64,000 bases of DNA. It comes from Streptomyces sp. IMTB 2501. Lineage in GTDB: Bacteria; Actinomycetota; Actinomycetes; Streptomycetales; Streptomycetaceae. The position numbers were made by a program, and so were the translations under genes. A model generated the notes under the pieces. That model was given only the letters and a program-made list of their open reading frames with translations. It did no database searches and was not told the origin of the DNA. Each line of letters begins with the position of its first letter. Position 1 is the stretch's first letter. The stretch lies in NCBI RefSeq assembly GCF_001953885.1, contig NZ_MQUS01000011.1, positions 62,001 to 126,000 of the forward strand, written 5' to 3'. Of the stretch, positions 26,361 to 33,758 are shown piece by piece.

Positions 26361-26545
26361 GTGCATCCCCCGATGCTCCGTAGGGCTTGGGGCTCGCACG
26401 CCGGCGAGCCGTCGGGCAGAAACGGAGGGGAGCCTGCTACGGATAAGCCGATGGTAGAGCCGTGACGGCACGCGGTGACAGGGGGTTGCCGGAAATTGCC
26501 CTCGCCTGCGTGAACCTCGCCGGGGGACGCCTGCCCACGGAACGG

Positions 26546-27625
26546 TCAGGTAGTCAGAGGGAGTTGCCGGACCAGTAGCTTTCCGGCCATGGTCACCCCG
26601 CCGTCCATCGCGATGGCGAGCCCGTCGGCGTAGACGTGCGGTCCCTCCACGACCGGGCCGGTCTCCTCCTCTCCGTCCTCGGAGCCGACCTCGCCCAGGA
26701 GGTAGGGAATCGGACTGTGGCCATGAACGATGCGGGTGCCGCCGTACGTATCGAGGAGAGAGCGTACTGCGTCGGCGCCGCCTTCGTCGCGGAAGGAGAA
26801 GCGCTTGGTGAACTTGCGGAAGAGATCCCAGCATTCGTCCGCGTCGTTGCGGGTGAGGGTCTCGCGGACGGTGTCGTTGACCGCCTCGATGGAGTCGCCG
26901 TAGTCGAGATAGGCGGTGGTGTCCGAGTGCACGAGCAGATAGCCGTCGACCTCCTCGACGGCATCGAGGCGGGCCATCCACTGCAGATGGTGGTCCTGGA
27001 GGCGGTCCATGTCGGTCTTCTGGCCGCCGTTGAGCAGCCAGGCCGCCTGGAAGGTGGCGGTGCCCGCGCCGGAGTTGACGGGGGTGTCGCCGAACCGCTT
27101 GGCGCCGAGCAGCAGCAGCTCGTGGTTGCCCATGAGGGCCTTGCAGTAGCCGCCGGCCGCCGCGGCCTCGGCGGACAGCCGCATCACGAGGTCGATGACG
27201 CCGATGCCGTCGGGTCCGCGGTCGGTGAAGTCGCCGAGGAACCACAGCCGGGCGGTGCCGGCGCACCACTGGCCCGAGGCGTCGATCAGCCCCTGCTCCT
27301 GTAGGGCGGTCACCAGTTCGTCGAGGTATCCGTGGACGTCTCCGACGACGAACAGTGGTCCGGGGCCGGTCTCGGGCTGTGGGGCCGGGGCGGCGGGCGC
27401 CGTTGCGACGGAGACCTGGAGGGTCGGTGTCCGGTTGACGACAGGGAGGTCGCGCTGGGTGGGCGTGTAGTCGTCGGGCCCCGCCTCGTCGGCGGGCGGC
27501 ACGGTGTCGCCCGGGTGGGCGGTGCGGATGTACGGACCGGTCTCGTGGACGTACGCCGGTACCCGGAAGTCGCGCAGCGTCGCCGTCCGCTCCACTTCGG
27601 GTCCCTGACCGGCCCCCTGAGTCAT
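26546..27625 (-). CDS. Calcineurin-like metallophosphoesterase
   Basis: A 359-residue protein with all metallophosphoesterase motifs: GDVHG (95-99), GDFTDRG (131-137), GNHE (166-169), a later HSDT and GHSPIPY. The family hydrolyses phosphoesters with a two-metal centre; the arrangement resembles PrpE/ApaH-like protein or dinucleotide phosphatases. ATG 27625 is preceded by GGAGGGG; the frame to 27688 is unsupported. About 90 N-terminal residues before the catalytic domain are low-complexity. Substrate unknown. Confidence 0.86.
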   Translation of the reverse strand: MTQGAGQGPEVERTATLRDFRVPAYVHETGPYIRTAHPGDTVPPADEAGPDDYTPTQRDLPVVNRTPTLQVSVATAPAAPAPQPETGPGPLFVVGDVHGYLDELVTALQEQGLIDASGQWCAGTARLWFLGDFTDRGPDGIGVIDLVMRLSAEAAAAGGYCKALMGNHELLLLGAKRFGDTPVNSGAGTATFQAAWLLNGGQKTDMDRLQDHHLQWMARLDAVEEVDGYLLVHSDTTAYLDYGDSIEAVNDTVRETLTRNDADECWDLFRKFTKRFSFRDEGGADAVRSLLDTYGGTRIVHGHSPIPYLLGEVGSEDGEEETGPVVEGPHVYADGLAIAMDGGVTMAGKLLVRQLPLTT

Positions 27626-27926
27626 CAGACCCCTCCACCATCGCGCCGCATCTGCACCGCTTCGGACTGCCTGGTCGCAGCGGTCCACGGTGTCGTGGGC
27701 CCATCATAGGAATGAGCGTCGCGCCGTGTGATGACCCAGGGGTGGTGAATCGGAACAAGACTCCAGTTCACCGCGGCTTTCGCCCCGTTTGGGCAGGTGT
27801 CCGGCCGGCTGCGCGCCGACCGGACACCCGGCCCGACGGTCGCCGGCCCGTCGCGTTCCCGGCATCGGCCGGTGCACACACGGGGTGAGCGCCCGCTTTC
27901 TGGGTTCCCAGGGCTGCACGTCCGCG
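27626..27926. terminator. Gap with LacI-gene terminator hairpin
   Basis: 301 bases without a gene. GGTGTCCGG (27796-27804) and CCGGACACC (27820-27828) form a 9-bp stem that can extend inward through GGC/GCC; it lies 99 bases past the LacI stop and probably ends its transcript. The promoter of the metallophosphoesterase gene must lie between here and 27626; I see no clear -35/-10. Confidence 0.5.
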
Positions 27927-29039
27927 CTACTTGTCGTCCGGCGTCCGCGGCGGGCTGACCGTCGTGCGCGGCAGGCGCCGCTGGGAGGAGGTGCGCACGA
28001 TCAGCTCCGTCGGTATCACCTGCTCGACCGGCTGGTCCGACTCCACGCCCTCGATGGCGTCGATGAGCAGTTGGACCACCGCGGTGCCGATGCGGCGCGG
28101 TTTCAGGGAGAGCGTGGTGATGGGCGGCTCGGTGCTGGCGTACACCATGGACTCGCTGCAGCACACGAGCAGCAGGTCGTCGGGGACGCGCAGCCCGTAG
28201 CGCCGGGCGGCGGCCAGCAGGTCGGTGCCGTTGGGGTCGAACAGGCCGTAGACCGCGTCGGGCCGGTCGGGTCGGGCGAGCAGCCGGTCGGCGGCGACGG
28301 CGCCCGCGCACGGGTCGTGCGCCGGGTATGCCTCGTAGACCGGATCCTGGCCGACCCGCTCGCACCAGTGCAGATAGGCGGTGGTGGACAGGTGGGTGTA
28401 CGTGTCCGTCGTCGTGCCGGTGAGCAGGCCGATTCGGCGGGCGCCGGCGTCGGCGAGGTGGTCGAGGATGCCGAGGACGGCAGCCTCGTGGTCGTTGTCG
28501 ACCCAGGCTGTGACCGGCAGCGAGCCGGCCGGGCGCCCGTCGGAGACGACCGGCAGTCCCTGCCGGACCAGCTCGCTGACCACCGGATCCTGGTCGGAGG
28601 GGTCGATGACGACCGTGCCGTCCAGGGCGACGTTGGACCACACGTCGTGGCGGGAGGTCGCGGGCAGGATGACGAGGGCGTAGCCGCGGGCGAGCGCGGC
28701 CGAGGTGGCGGCCCGGGCCATCTCGGCGAAGTACGCGAACTCTGTGAAGGTGAAAGGTTCATCCCCGTACGTCGTCACCGTCAGGCCGATCAGGCCCGAC
28801 TTGCCGGTACGGAGGGTGCGGGCGGCGGCCGAGGGGCGGTACCCGAGCCGGTCGGCGACCTCGCGGACGTGGCGCCGGGTGGCATCCGGGAGCCGGCCCT
28901 TGCCGTTGAGGGCGTCGGAGACGGTTGTGATGGAGACCCCGGCGGCGGCGGCCACGTCTCTGATGCCCGCCCGGCCCGGCCGACTGCCTCGACGTGAGGT
29001 TTCCGCGCGGCTCACCTGGTGCTTCCCTGCTGCTGTCAT
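27927..29039 (-). CDS. LacI family transcriptional regulator
   Basis: A 370-residue repressor with the LacI helix-turn-helix and hinge (GIRDVAAAAGVSITTVSDAL then NGKGRLPDATRRHVREVADR) and a periplasmic-binding-protein-like effector domain. ATG 29039 chosen (MTAAGKHQVSRAETSRRG); an ATG at 29105 would run through a candidate operator. The place matches the S. coelicolor LacI gene just upstream of the hisC-like gene, called rstP there if memory serves. No sugar transport genes adjoin it, so the effector is open. Confidence 0.9.
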   Translation of the reverse strand: MTAAGKHQVSRAETSRRGSRPGRAGIRDVAAAAGVSITTVSDALNGKGRLPDATRRHVREVADRLGYRPSAAARTLRTGKSGLIGLTVTTYGDEPFTFTEFAYFAEMARAATSAALARGYALVILPATSRHDVWSNVALDGTVVIDPSDQDPVVSELVRQGLPVVSDGRPAGSLPVTAWVDNDHEAAVLGILDHLADAGARRIGLLTGTTTDTYTHLSTTAYLHWCERVGQDPVYEAYPAHDPCAGAVAADRLLARPDRPDAVYGLFDPNGTDLLAAARRYGLRVPDDLLLVCCSESMVYASTEPPITTLSLKPRRIGTAVVQLLIDAIEGVESDQPVEQVIPTELIVRTSSQRRLPRTTVSPPRTPDDK

Positions 29040-29469
29040 GGCGAGCCGATAGTAGGGCTCATGCGGTGGGGTAGTGCGGACGCATATGCACGCGTTGACA
29101 GGCACGTTTCTGCATGGTCAGTTGCGGATAACTGCCTTAGAAAGAAAGGGAGTTGACCCATTCATCGCTAGGACGTGACTTGTCAACGCGTATGAGCCTG
29201 CCAAGTGTCCGATGTTTCGAAGAGGTCTCAACTCACCTGCACGAGGGATGCGCGCCACGGCGCGAGCCACCGGCGCATAGATATATGTAAGGCGCGCCCC
29301 TTGATACGTACGCCTTCGTACGGCGATGCCCGCGATGGCGCCGAGTCGGGCGTGGCTCGCGTATTGCAGGCCCTCCACCTGTACGCACCGGGGCCGAATC
29401 CTCATAAGGTGTGGAGTATTGGAAGCCGGCGGCGTCGACGGTCCGCCGGGGGTCGCGAGGAGGACTGCG
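29040..29469. promoter_or_regulatory. LacI-hisC divergent region with two candidate operators
   Basis: 430 bases without a gene and with lower GC than average. CGCGTTGACA at 29091-29100 and its exact reverse complement TGTCAACGCG at 29181-29190 lie 80 bases apart. Each is half of the LacI-type dyad TGTCAACG-CGTTGACA, the other half being degenerate (ATGCACG and CGTATGAG). The spacing would suit DNA looping. They lie 52 and 142 bases upstream of the LacI start, so autoregulation is the simplest reading. Confidence 0.42.
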
Positions 29470-30549
29470 GTGAGCGAGACGAGCCCCAAGCTGCGCGCTG
29501 AGCTGGAGGGTATCCCCACCTACAAGCCGGGCAAGCCTGCCGCGGCCGAAGGGCCGGTCGCCTACAAACTGTCCTCCAACGAAAACCCGTATCCGCCGCT
29601 GCCCGGTGTGATGGAGAGCGTGACCGCGGCCGCCTCCAACTTCAACCGCTACCCGGACATGGCCTGCACGGGGCTCATGAACGAACTGTCGGAACGCTTC
29701 GGCGTCCCGCTCTCCCACCTCGCCACCGGCACCGGCTCGGTGGGTGTCGCCCAGCAGCTCGTCCAGGCCACCAGCGGTCCTGGTGACGAGGTGATCTACG
29801 CCTGGCGTTCCTTCGAGGCGTACCCGATCATCACGCAGATCAACGGTGCCCGGTCGGTGCAGGTGCCGCTCACGCCCGGCGATGTGCACGACCTGGACGC
29901 GATGGCGGACGCGATCACCGACCGGACGCGTCTGATCTTCGTCTGCAACCCCAACAACCCGACCGGCACGGTGGTGCGGCGGGCCGAGCTGGAGCGGTTC
30001 ATCGACCGGGTGCCCCGCGATGTCCTGGTCGTGCTGGACGAGGCCTACCGCGAGTTCATCCGCGATCCCGAGGTGCCCGACGGCGTCGAGCTGTATCGGA
30101 ACCGGCCCAACGTCTGTGTCCTGCGTACCTTCTCCAAGGCCTATGGGCTCGCGGGGCTGCGGGTCGGTTTCGCGATCGCCCATGAGCCGGTCGCGGCCGC
30201 GCTGCGCAAGACGGCGGTGCCCTTCGGCGTCAGCCAGCTCGCGCAGGAAGCGGCGATCGCCTCGCTGCGGGCCGAGGACGAGTTGCTCGGCCGGGTCGGT
30301 TCGCTGGTGTGCGAGCGCACGCGCGTGGTCGACGCGCTGCGCGCCCAGGGCTGGAAGGTGCCGGAGACACAGGCGAACTTCGTCTGGCTGCGGCTGGGGG
30401 AGCGTACGGTCGCTTTCGCTCAGACCTGCGAGCAGCACGGTGTGGTGGTCCGGCCGTTCCCGGGCGAGGGTGTGCGGGTGACGGTCGGCGAGACCGAGGC
30501 GAACGACATCTTCCTGAAGGTGACGGAGGCGTTCCGCAAGGAGCTCTAG
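29470..30549 (+). CDS. hisC: HisC-type aminotransferase
   Basis: A 359-residue class I/II PLP aminotransferase: substrate entry KLSSNENPYPPLP, NPNNPTGTVV, and the cofactor lysine in FSKAYGLAGLRVGFAI. Related to histidinol-phosphate aminotransferase and the Mycobacterium-type aromatic aminotransferase (Pat). It is not in a his operon, and Streptomyces has a his-cluster hisC elsewhere, so an aromatic amino acid role is at least as likely. GTG 29470 follows GAGGAGG. Confidence 0.88.
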   Translation: MSETSPKLRAELEGIPTYKPGKPAAAEGPVAYKLSSNENPYPPLPGVMESVTAAASNFNRYPDMACTGLMNELSERFGVPLSHLATGTGSVGVAQQLVQATSGPGDEVIYAWRSFEAYPIITQINGARSVQVPLTPGDVHDLDAMADAITDRTRLIFVCNPNNPTGTVVRRAELERFIDRVPRDVLVVLDEAYREFIRDPEVPDGVELYRNRPNVCVLRTFSKAYGLAGLRVGFAIAHEPVAAALRKTAVPFGVSQLAQEAAIASLRAEDELLGRVGSLVCERTRVVDALRAQGWKVPETQANFVWLRLGERTVAFAQTCEQHGVVVRPFPGEGVRVTVGETEANDIFLKVTEAFRKEL

Positions 30550-30562
30550 CTCAGCGGCGGTT

Positions 30563-30940
30563 TTACTCGCCGATCAGTTCCACGCGGACGGGGTCGCCGT
30601 CGCGGACGGTCGCCAGCATCCGGGCGTCTCCGTCGAGGCGCCCCAGTATGTTGCACGGGCTCGCGAGGCGGCATTCGTCGCCTCGCGAGATCGGCGTGCG
30701 GCCGTAGGGGAGGGCGAGCGCGTCACCGTCCGTCCAGAAGGCCACCGTGCCCGGTTCCACGACCTGACGGGCGTCCGTTTCACGTGAAACGGAGACACCT
30801 GTGTCGAAATAGACCTCCTCGCCCCATGTGCAGGCGGTGGAGGTGAGCGGCAGTGCCTTGGCGAGGGCCTGGCATGTCGGTGTGTCTGCGTCGAAGGTCG
30901 CGGTGATGTTTCCCGCGGGCCAGGAGATACGTATCTGCAT
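30563..30940 (-). CDS. Cyclophilin-like-fold protein
   Basis: A 125-residue protein, MQIRISWPAGNITATFDADT, with family features PTCQALAKALPLTSTACTWGEEVYF and EPGTVAFWTDGDALALPYGR written across two strands of a beta barrel. It matches the DUF369/Cyclophil_like2 family. ATG 30940; ATG 30949 adds three residues. A parS lies within its coding sequence (30777-30790), where the codons read S-R-E-T-D on the coding strand. A 17-bp palindrome sits right before the start. Function unknown. Confidence 0.82.
   Translation of the reverse strand: MQIRISWPAGNITATFDADTPTCQALAKALPLTSTACTWGEEVYFDTGVSVSRETDARQVVEPGTVAFWTDGDALALPYGRTPISRGDECRLASPCNILGRLDGDARMLATVRDGDPVRVELIGE
30777..30790. promoter_or_regulatory. 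parS site (perfect core), inside a gene
   Basis: GTTTCACGTGAAAC within the cyclophilin-like gene; flanks are C and G, so only the 14-bp core matches. Confidence 0.88.
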
Positions 30941-30949
30941 GCCGCGCAA

Positions 30950-30966
30950 TTCAACAAGATGTTGAA
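30950..30966. promoter_or_regulatory. 17-bp palindrome before the cyclophilin-like gene
   Basis: TTCAACA-AGA-TGTTGAA, a perfect 7+3+7 dyad, ends 9 bases upstream of the gene's ATG at 30940. This looks like a dimeric repressor operator covering the translation start region; the regulator is unknown. Confidence 0.45.
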
Positions 30967-31011
30967 GTCGCTGCCAAGGTCTTGACGGGGAGGCGAAGGG
31001 GGGACCCCCCG

Positions 31012-31040
31012 TTGGTTGCCGAAAATCAGTACGTCATAAT
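31012..31040 (+). promoter_or_regulatory. Putative cydA promoter
   Basis: TTGGTT (31012-31017), 17-base spacer, CATAAT (31035-31040). The start point would be near 31047, directly before the Rex operator at 31051, which is a good arrangement for repression. Confidence 0.5.
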
Positions 31041-31050
31041 GGCTTGTGAA

Positions 31051-31066
31051 TGTGAACGCGTTCACA
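31051..31066. promoter_or_regulatory. Rex operator (ROP) of the cyd operon
   Basis: TGTGAACGCGTTCACA, a perfect 16-bp palindrome and an exact match to the Streptomyces Rex operator pattern TGTGAAC-N2/3-GTTCACA. Rex senses NADH/NAD+ and is known to repress cydABCD in S. coelicolor until oxygen becomes limiting. It lies 83 bases before the cydA GTG. Confidence 0.93.
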
Positions 31067-31148
31067 AGCGTGTCCCGATTGCCCTGTATGAGCGATACAA
31101 ACAGGGCAAACCGCCGCTGTACCACGCCGTAGTAAGGAGAGTGACGAC

Positions 31149-32657
31149 GTGGACCTGGCTCTGGCGCCGGAGACACTGGCGCGCTGGCAGTTCGGCATCA
31201 CCACCGTCTACCACTTCCTGTTCGTCCCGCTGACCATCTCCCTGGCCGCCCTCACGGCCGGGCTGCAGACGGCCTGGGTGCGCACGGAGAAGGAGAAGTA
31301 CCTCAGGGCGACAAAGTTCTGGGGCAAGCTCTTCCTGATCAACATCGCCATGGGTGTGGTCACGGGCATCGTCCAGGAGTTCCAGTTCGGCATGAACTGG
31401 TCCGACTACTCGCGGTTCGTCGGTGACATCTTCGGTGCCCCGCTTGCCTTCGAGGCGCTGATCGCGTTCTTCTTCGAGTCCACCTTCATCGGCCTGTGGA
31501 TCTTCGGCTGGGACAAGCTGCCCAAGAAGATCCATCTGGCCTGCATCTGGATGGTCTCGATCGGCACGATTCTGTCGGCGTACTTCATCCTCGCGGCCAA
31601 CTCCTGGATGCAACACCCGGTCGGATACAAGATCGACAAGGTGAAGGGCCGGGCCGAGCTGACCGACTTCTGGGCCGTGCTGACCCAGAACACGGCACTC
31701 AGCCAGGCCTTCCACACCCTGTCCGCGGCGTTCCTGACCGGCGGCGCCTTCATGGTGGGCATCGCCGCCTACCATCTGGCCCGCAAGAAGCACATCGGTG
31801 AGATGAAGACGTCGCTGCGGCTCGGCCTGGTCACCGTGGTCATCGCCGGTCTGCTCACCGCGATCAGTGGTGACACCCTCGGCAAGGTCATGTTCAAGCA
31901 GCAGCCCATGAAGATGGCGGCCGCGGAGGCGCTGTGGGACGGGCAGAAGCCGGCACCTTTCTCGATCTTCGCCTACGGCGATGTGGAGAAGGGCCACAAC
32001 TCCGTGGCCATCGAGATACCCGGTCTGCTGTCCTTCCTCGCCAACGACGACTTCACCTCGTACGTTCCCGGCATCAACGACGTCAACAAGGCCGAGCAGC
32101 AGAAGTTCGGCCCGGGTGACTACCGTCCCAGCATCCCGGTCGCCTTCTGGGGCTTCCGCTGGATGATCGGCTTCGGTATGTCCTCCTTCGCCATCGGCCT
32201 GGCCGGCCTGTGGCTGACCCGGAAGAAGTTCATGCTGCCGAAGCATCTGCGGGTCGGCGAGGACGAGGTACCGCATCTGGTGCTGTTCAAGAACAAGGCG
32301 CTCAGCCCGAAGCTCACGCCCTGGTACTGGCGCATCGCGACCTGGACCCTGGCCTTCCCGCTGATCGCCAACTCCTGGGGCTGGATCTTCACCGAGATGG
32401 GCCGCCAGCCGTGGGTCGTCTACGGCGTCCTGCAGACCCGGCACGCGGTCTCCCCCGGTGTCTCCCAGGGCGAGGTCCTCACCTCGATGATCGTCTTCAC
32501 CTCGCTGTACGCGATCCTCGCCGTGGTCGAGGTCAAGCTGCTCGCGAAGTACGTCAAGGCCGGCCCGCCCGAGCTGACCGAGGCCGACCTCAATCCGCCC
32601 ACGAAGATCGGCGGCGACACCCGTGACGCCGACAAGCCGATGGCCTTCTCGTACTAG
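31149..32657 (+). CDS. cydA: Cytochrome bd oxidase subunit I
   Basis: A 502-residue membrane protein with CydA features: LARWQFGITTVYHFLFVPLT (haem b595 His region), GVVTGIVQEFQFGMNWSDYS, the Q-loop region and haem-b558 ligands, and a C-terminal GWIFTEMGRQPWVVYGVLQT. It oxidises menaquinol and reduces oxygen with high affinity without proton pumping. GTG 31149 has AAGGAG upstream. The Q-loop is of the short type. Head of cydA-cydB-cydDC, under Rex control. Confidence 0.97.
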   Translation: MDLALAPETLARWQFGITTVYHFLFVPLTISLAALTAGLQTAWVRTEKEKYLRATKFWGKLFLINIAMGVVTGIVQEFQFGMNWSDYSRFVGDIFGAPLAFEALIAFFFESTFIGLWIFGWDKLPKKIHLACIWMVSIGTILSAYFILAANSWMQHPVGYKIDKVKGRAELTDFWAVLTQNTALSQAFHTLSAAFLTGGAFMVGIAAYHLARKKHIGEMKTSLRLGLVTVVIAGLLTAISGDTLGKVMFKQQPMKMAAAEALWDGQKPAPFSIFAYGDVEKGHNSVAIEIPGLLSFLANDDFTSYVPGINDVNKAEQQKFGPGDYRPSIPVAFWGFRWMIGFGMSSFAIGLAGLWLTRKKFMLPKHLRVGEDEVPHLVLFKNKALSPKLTPWYWRIATWTLAFPLIANSWGWIFTEMGRQPWVVYGVLQTRHAVSPGVSQGEVLTSMIVFTSLYAILAVVEVKLLAKYVKAGPPELTEADLNPPTKIGGDTRDADKPMAFSY

Positions 32658-32672
32658 GCCGGGGGAACAGTC

Positions 32673-33692
32673 ATGGAACTTCACGACGTCTGGTTCGTCC
32701 TGATCGCCGTCCTGTGGACGGGCTACTTCTTCCTGGAGGGCTTCGACTTCGGAGTCGGCATCCTCACCAAGCTGCTGGCCCGCGGCCGGCCGGAGCGACG
32801 GGTGCTGATCAACACCATCGGGCCCGTCTGGGACGGCAACGAGGTCTGGCTGCTCACGGCCGGCGGCGCGACTTTCGCCGCGTTCCCGGAGTGGTACGCC
32901 ACCCTATTCTCCGGCTTCTATCTGCCGCTGCTGGTCATCCTGGTCTGTCTGATCGTCCGAGGCGTCGCCTTCGAGTACCGGGCGAAGCGACCCGAGGAGA
33001 ACTGGCAGCGCAACTGGGAGGCGGCGATCTTCTGGACCTCGCTGATCCCGGCGTTCCTGTGGGGCGTGGTCTTCGCGAACATCGTGGCGGGCGTCAAGAT
33101 CGACCAGCACTTCGAGTACGTCGGCAGCCTCGGGGACCTGTTCAACCCCTACGCCCTGCTCGGCGGTCTGGTGACGCTCACGCTGTTCACCTTCCACGGA
33201 GCGGTCTTCACCGCGCTCAAGACCGTGGGCGACATCCGGGTGCGGGCACGGAAGCTGGCCCTGCGGGTCGGTCTCGTCACGGCTGTCGTGGCGCTCGGAT
33301 TCCTGCTGTGGACGCAGGCCCACAACGGTAATGGCAAGAGCCTGGTGGTCCTGCTCGTGGCGGTCGTCGCCCTGGTGGCCGCTCTGGTGGCCAATCAACT
33401 CGGGCGTGAGGGTTGGGCGTTCGCCCTGTCGGGCGTCACCATCGTGGCCTCTGTGGCGATGCTCTTCCTGTCGCTCTTCCCGAACGTCATGCCATCCACG
33501 CTCAACGGGGACTGGAGCCTGACAGTCACCAACGCCTCGTCGAGCCCGTACACCCTGAAGATCATGACGTGGCTGGCTGCCATAGCCACGCCCCTGGTGG
33601 TGCTTTATCAGGGCTGGACCTACTGGGTGTTCCGCAAGCGGATCGGCACGCAGCACATCGCTCCCGACGCTGCGGCTGGCACCGCACACTGA
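32673..33692 (+). CDS. cydB: Cytochrome bd oxidase subunit II
   Basis: A 339-residue polytopic protein, MELHDVWFVLIAVLWTGYFF then LEGFDFGVGIL, and GPVWDGNEVWLLTAGGATFAA: all typical CydB motifs. It is paired with CydA in the oxidase. ATG 32673 is 15 bases after the cydA stop with GGGGGAAC before it. Followed by a parS-centred palindrome and then cydDC. Confidence 0.97.
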   Translation: MELHDVWFVLIAVLWTGYFFLEGFDFGVGILTKLLARGRPERRVLINTIGPVWDGNEVWLLTAGGATFAAFPEWYATLFSGFYLPLLVILVCLIVRGVAFEYRAKRPEENWQRNWEAAIFWTSLIPAFLWGVVFANIVAGVKIDQHFEYVGSLGDLFNPYALLGGLVTLTLFTFHGAVFTALKTVGDIRVRARKLALRVGLVTAVVALGFLLWTQAHNGNGKSLVVLLVAVVALVAALVANQLGREGWAFALSGVTIVASVAMLFLSLFPNVMPSTLNGDWSLTVTNASSSPYTLKIMTWLAAIATPLVVLYQGWTYWVFRKRIGTQHIAPDAAAGTAH

Positions 33693-33699
33693 GTCCGTC

Positions 33700-33729
33700 G
33701 AGGGTGTGTTTCACGTGAAACACACCCTC
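33700..33729. terminator. 30-bp perfect palindrome with parS, after cydB
   Basis: Bases 33700-33729 form a perfect 30-bp palindrome around the parS core (33708-33721), starting 8 bases past the cydB stop. In RNA it would make a 15-bp stem and could attenuate transcription between cydAB and cydDC. A second parS follows at 33745. ParB-site identity is firm; the attenuator role is inference. Confidence 0.72.
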
Positions 33730-33744
33730 TGGACCGAAGGGCAC

Positions 33745-33758
33745 GTTTCACGTGAAAC
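33745..33758. promoter_or_regulatory. parS site containing the cydDC start codon
   Basis: GTTTCACGTGAAAC with the GTG (33752-33754) serving as start codon of cydDC. Centres of this and the previous parS are 37 bp apart. Confidence 0.88.

Noticed and set aside
25506..27758. Single 750-codon minus-strand protein
   Set aside because: The frame joins a real 284-residue membrane protein to an out-of-frame shadow of the metallophosphoesterase. A clear ATG with a ribosome site exists at 26360.
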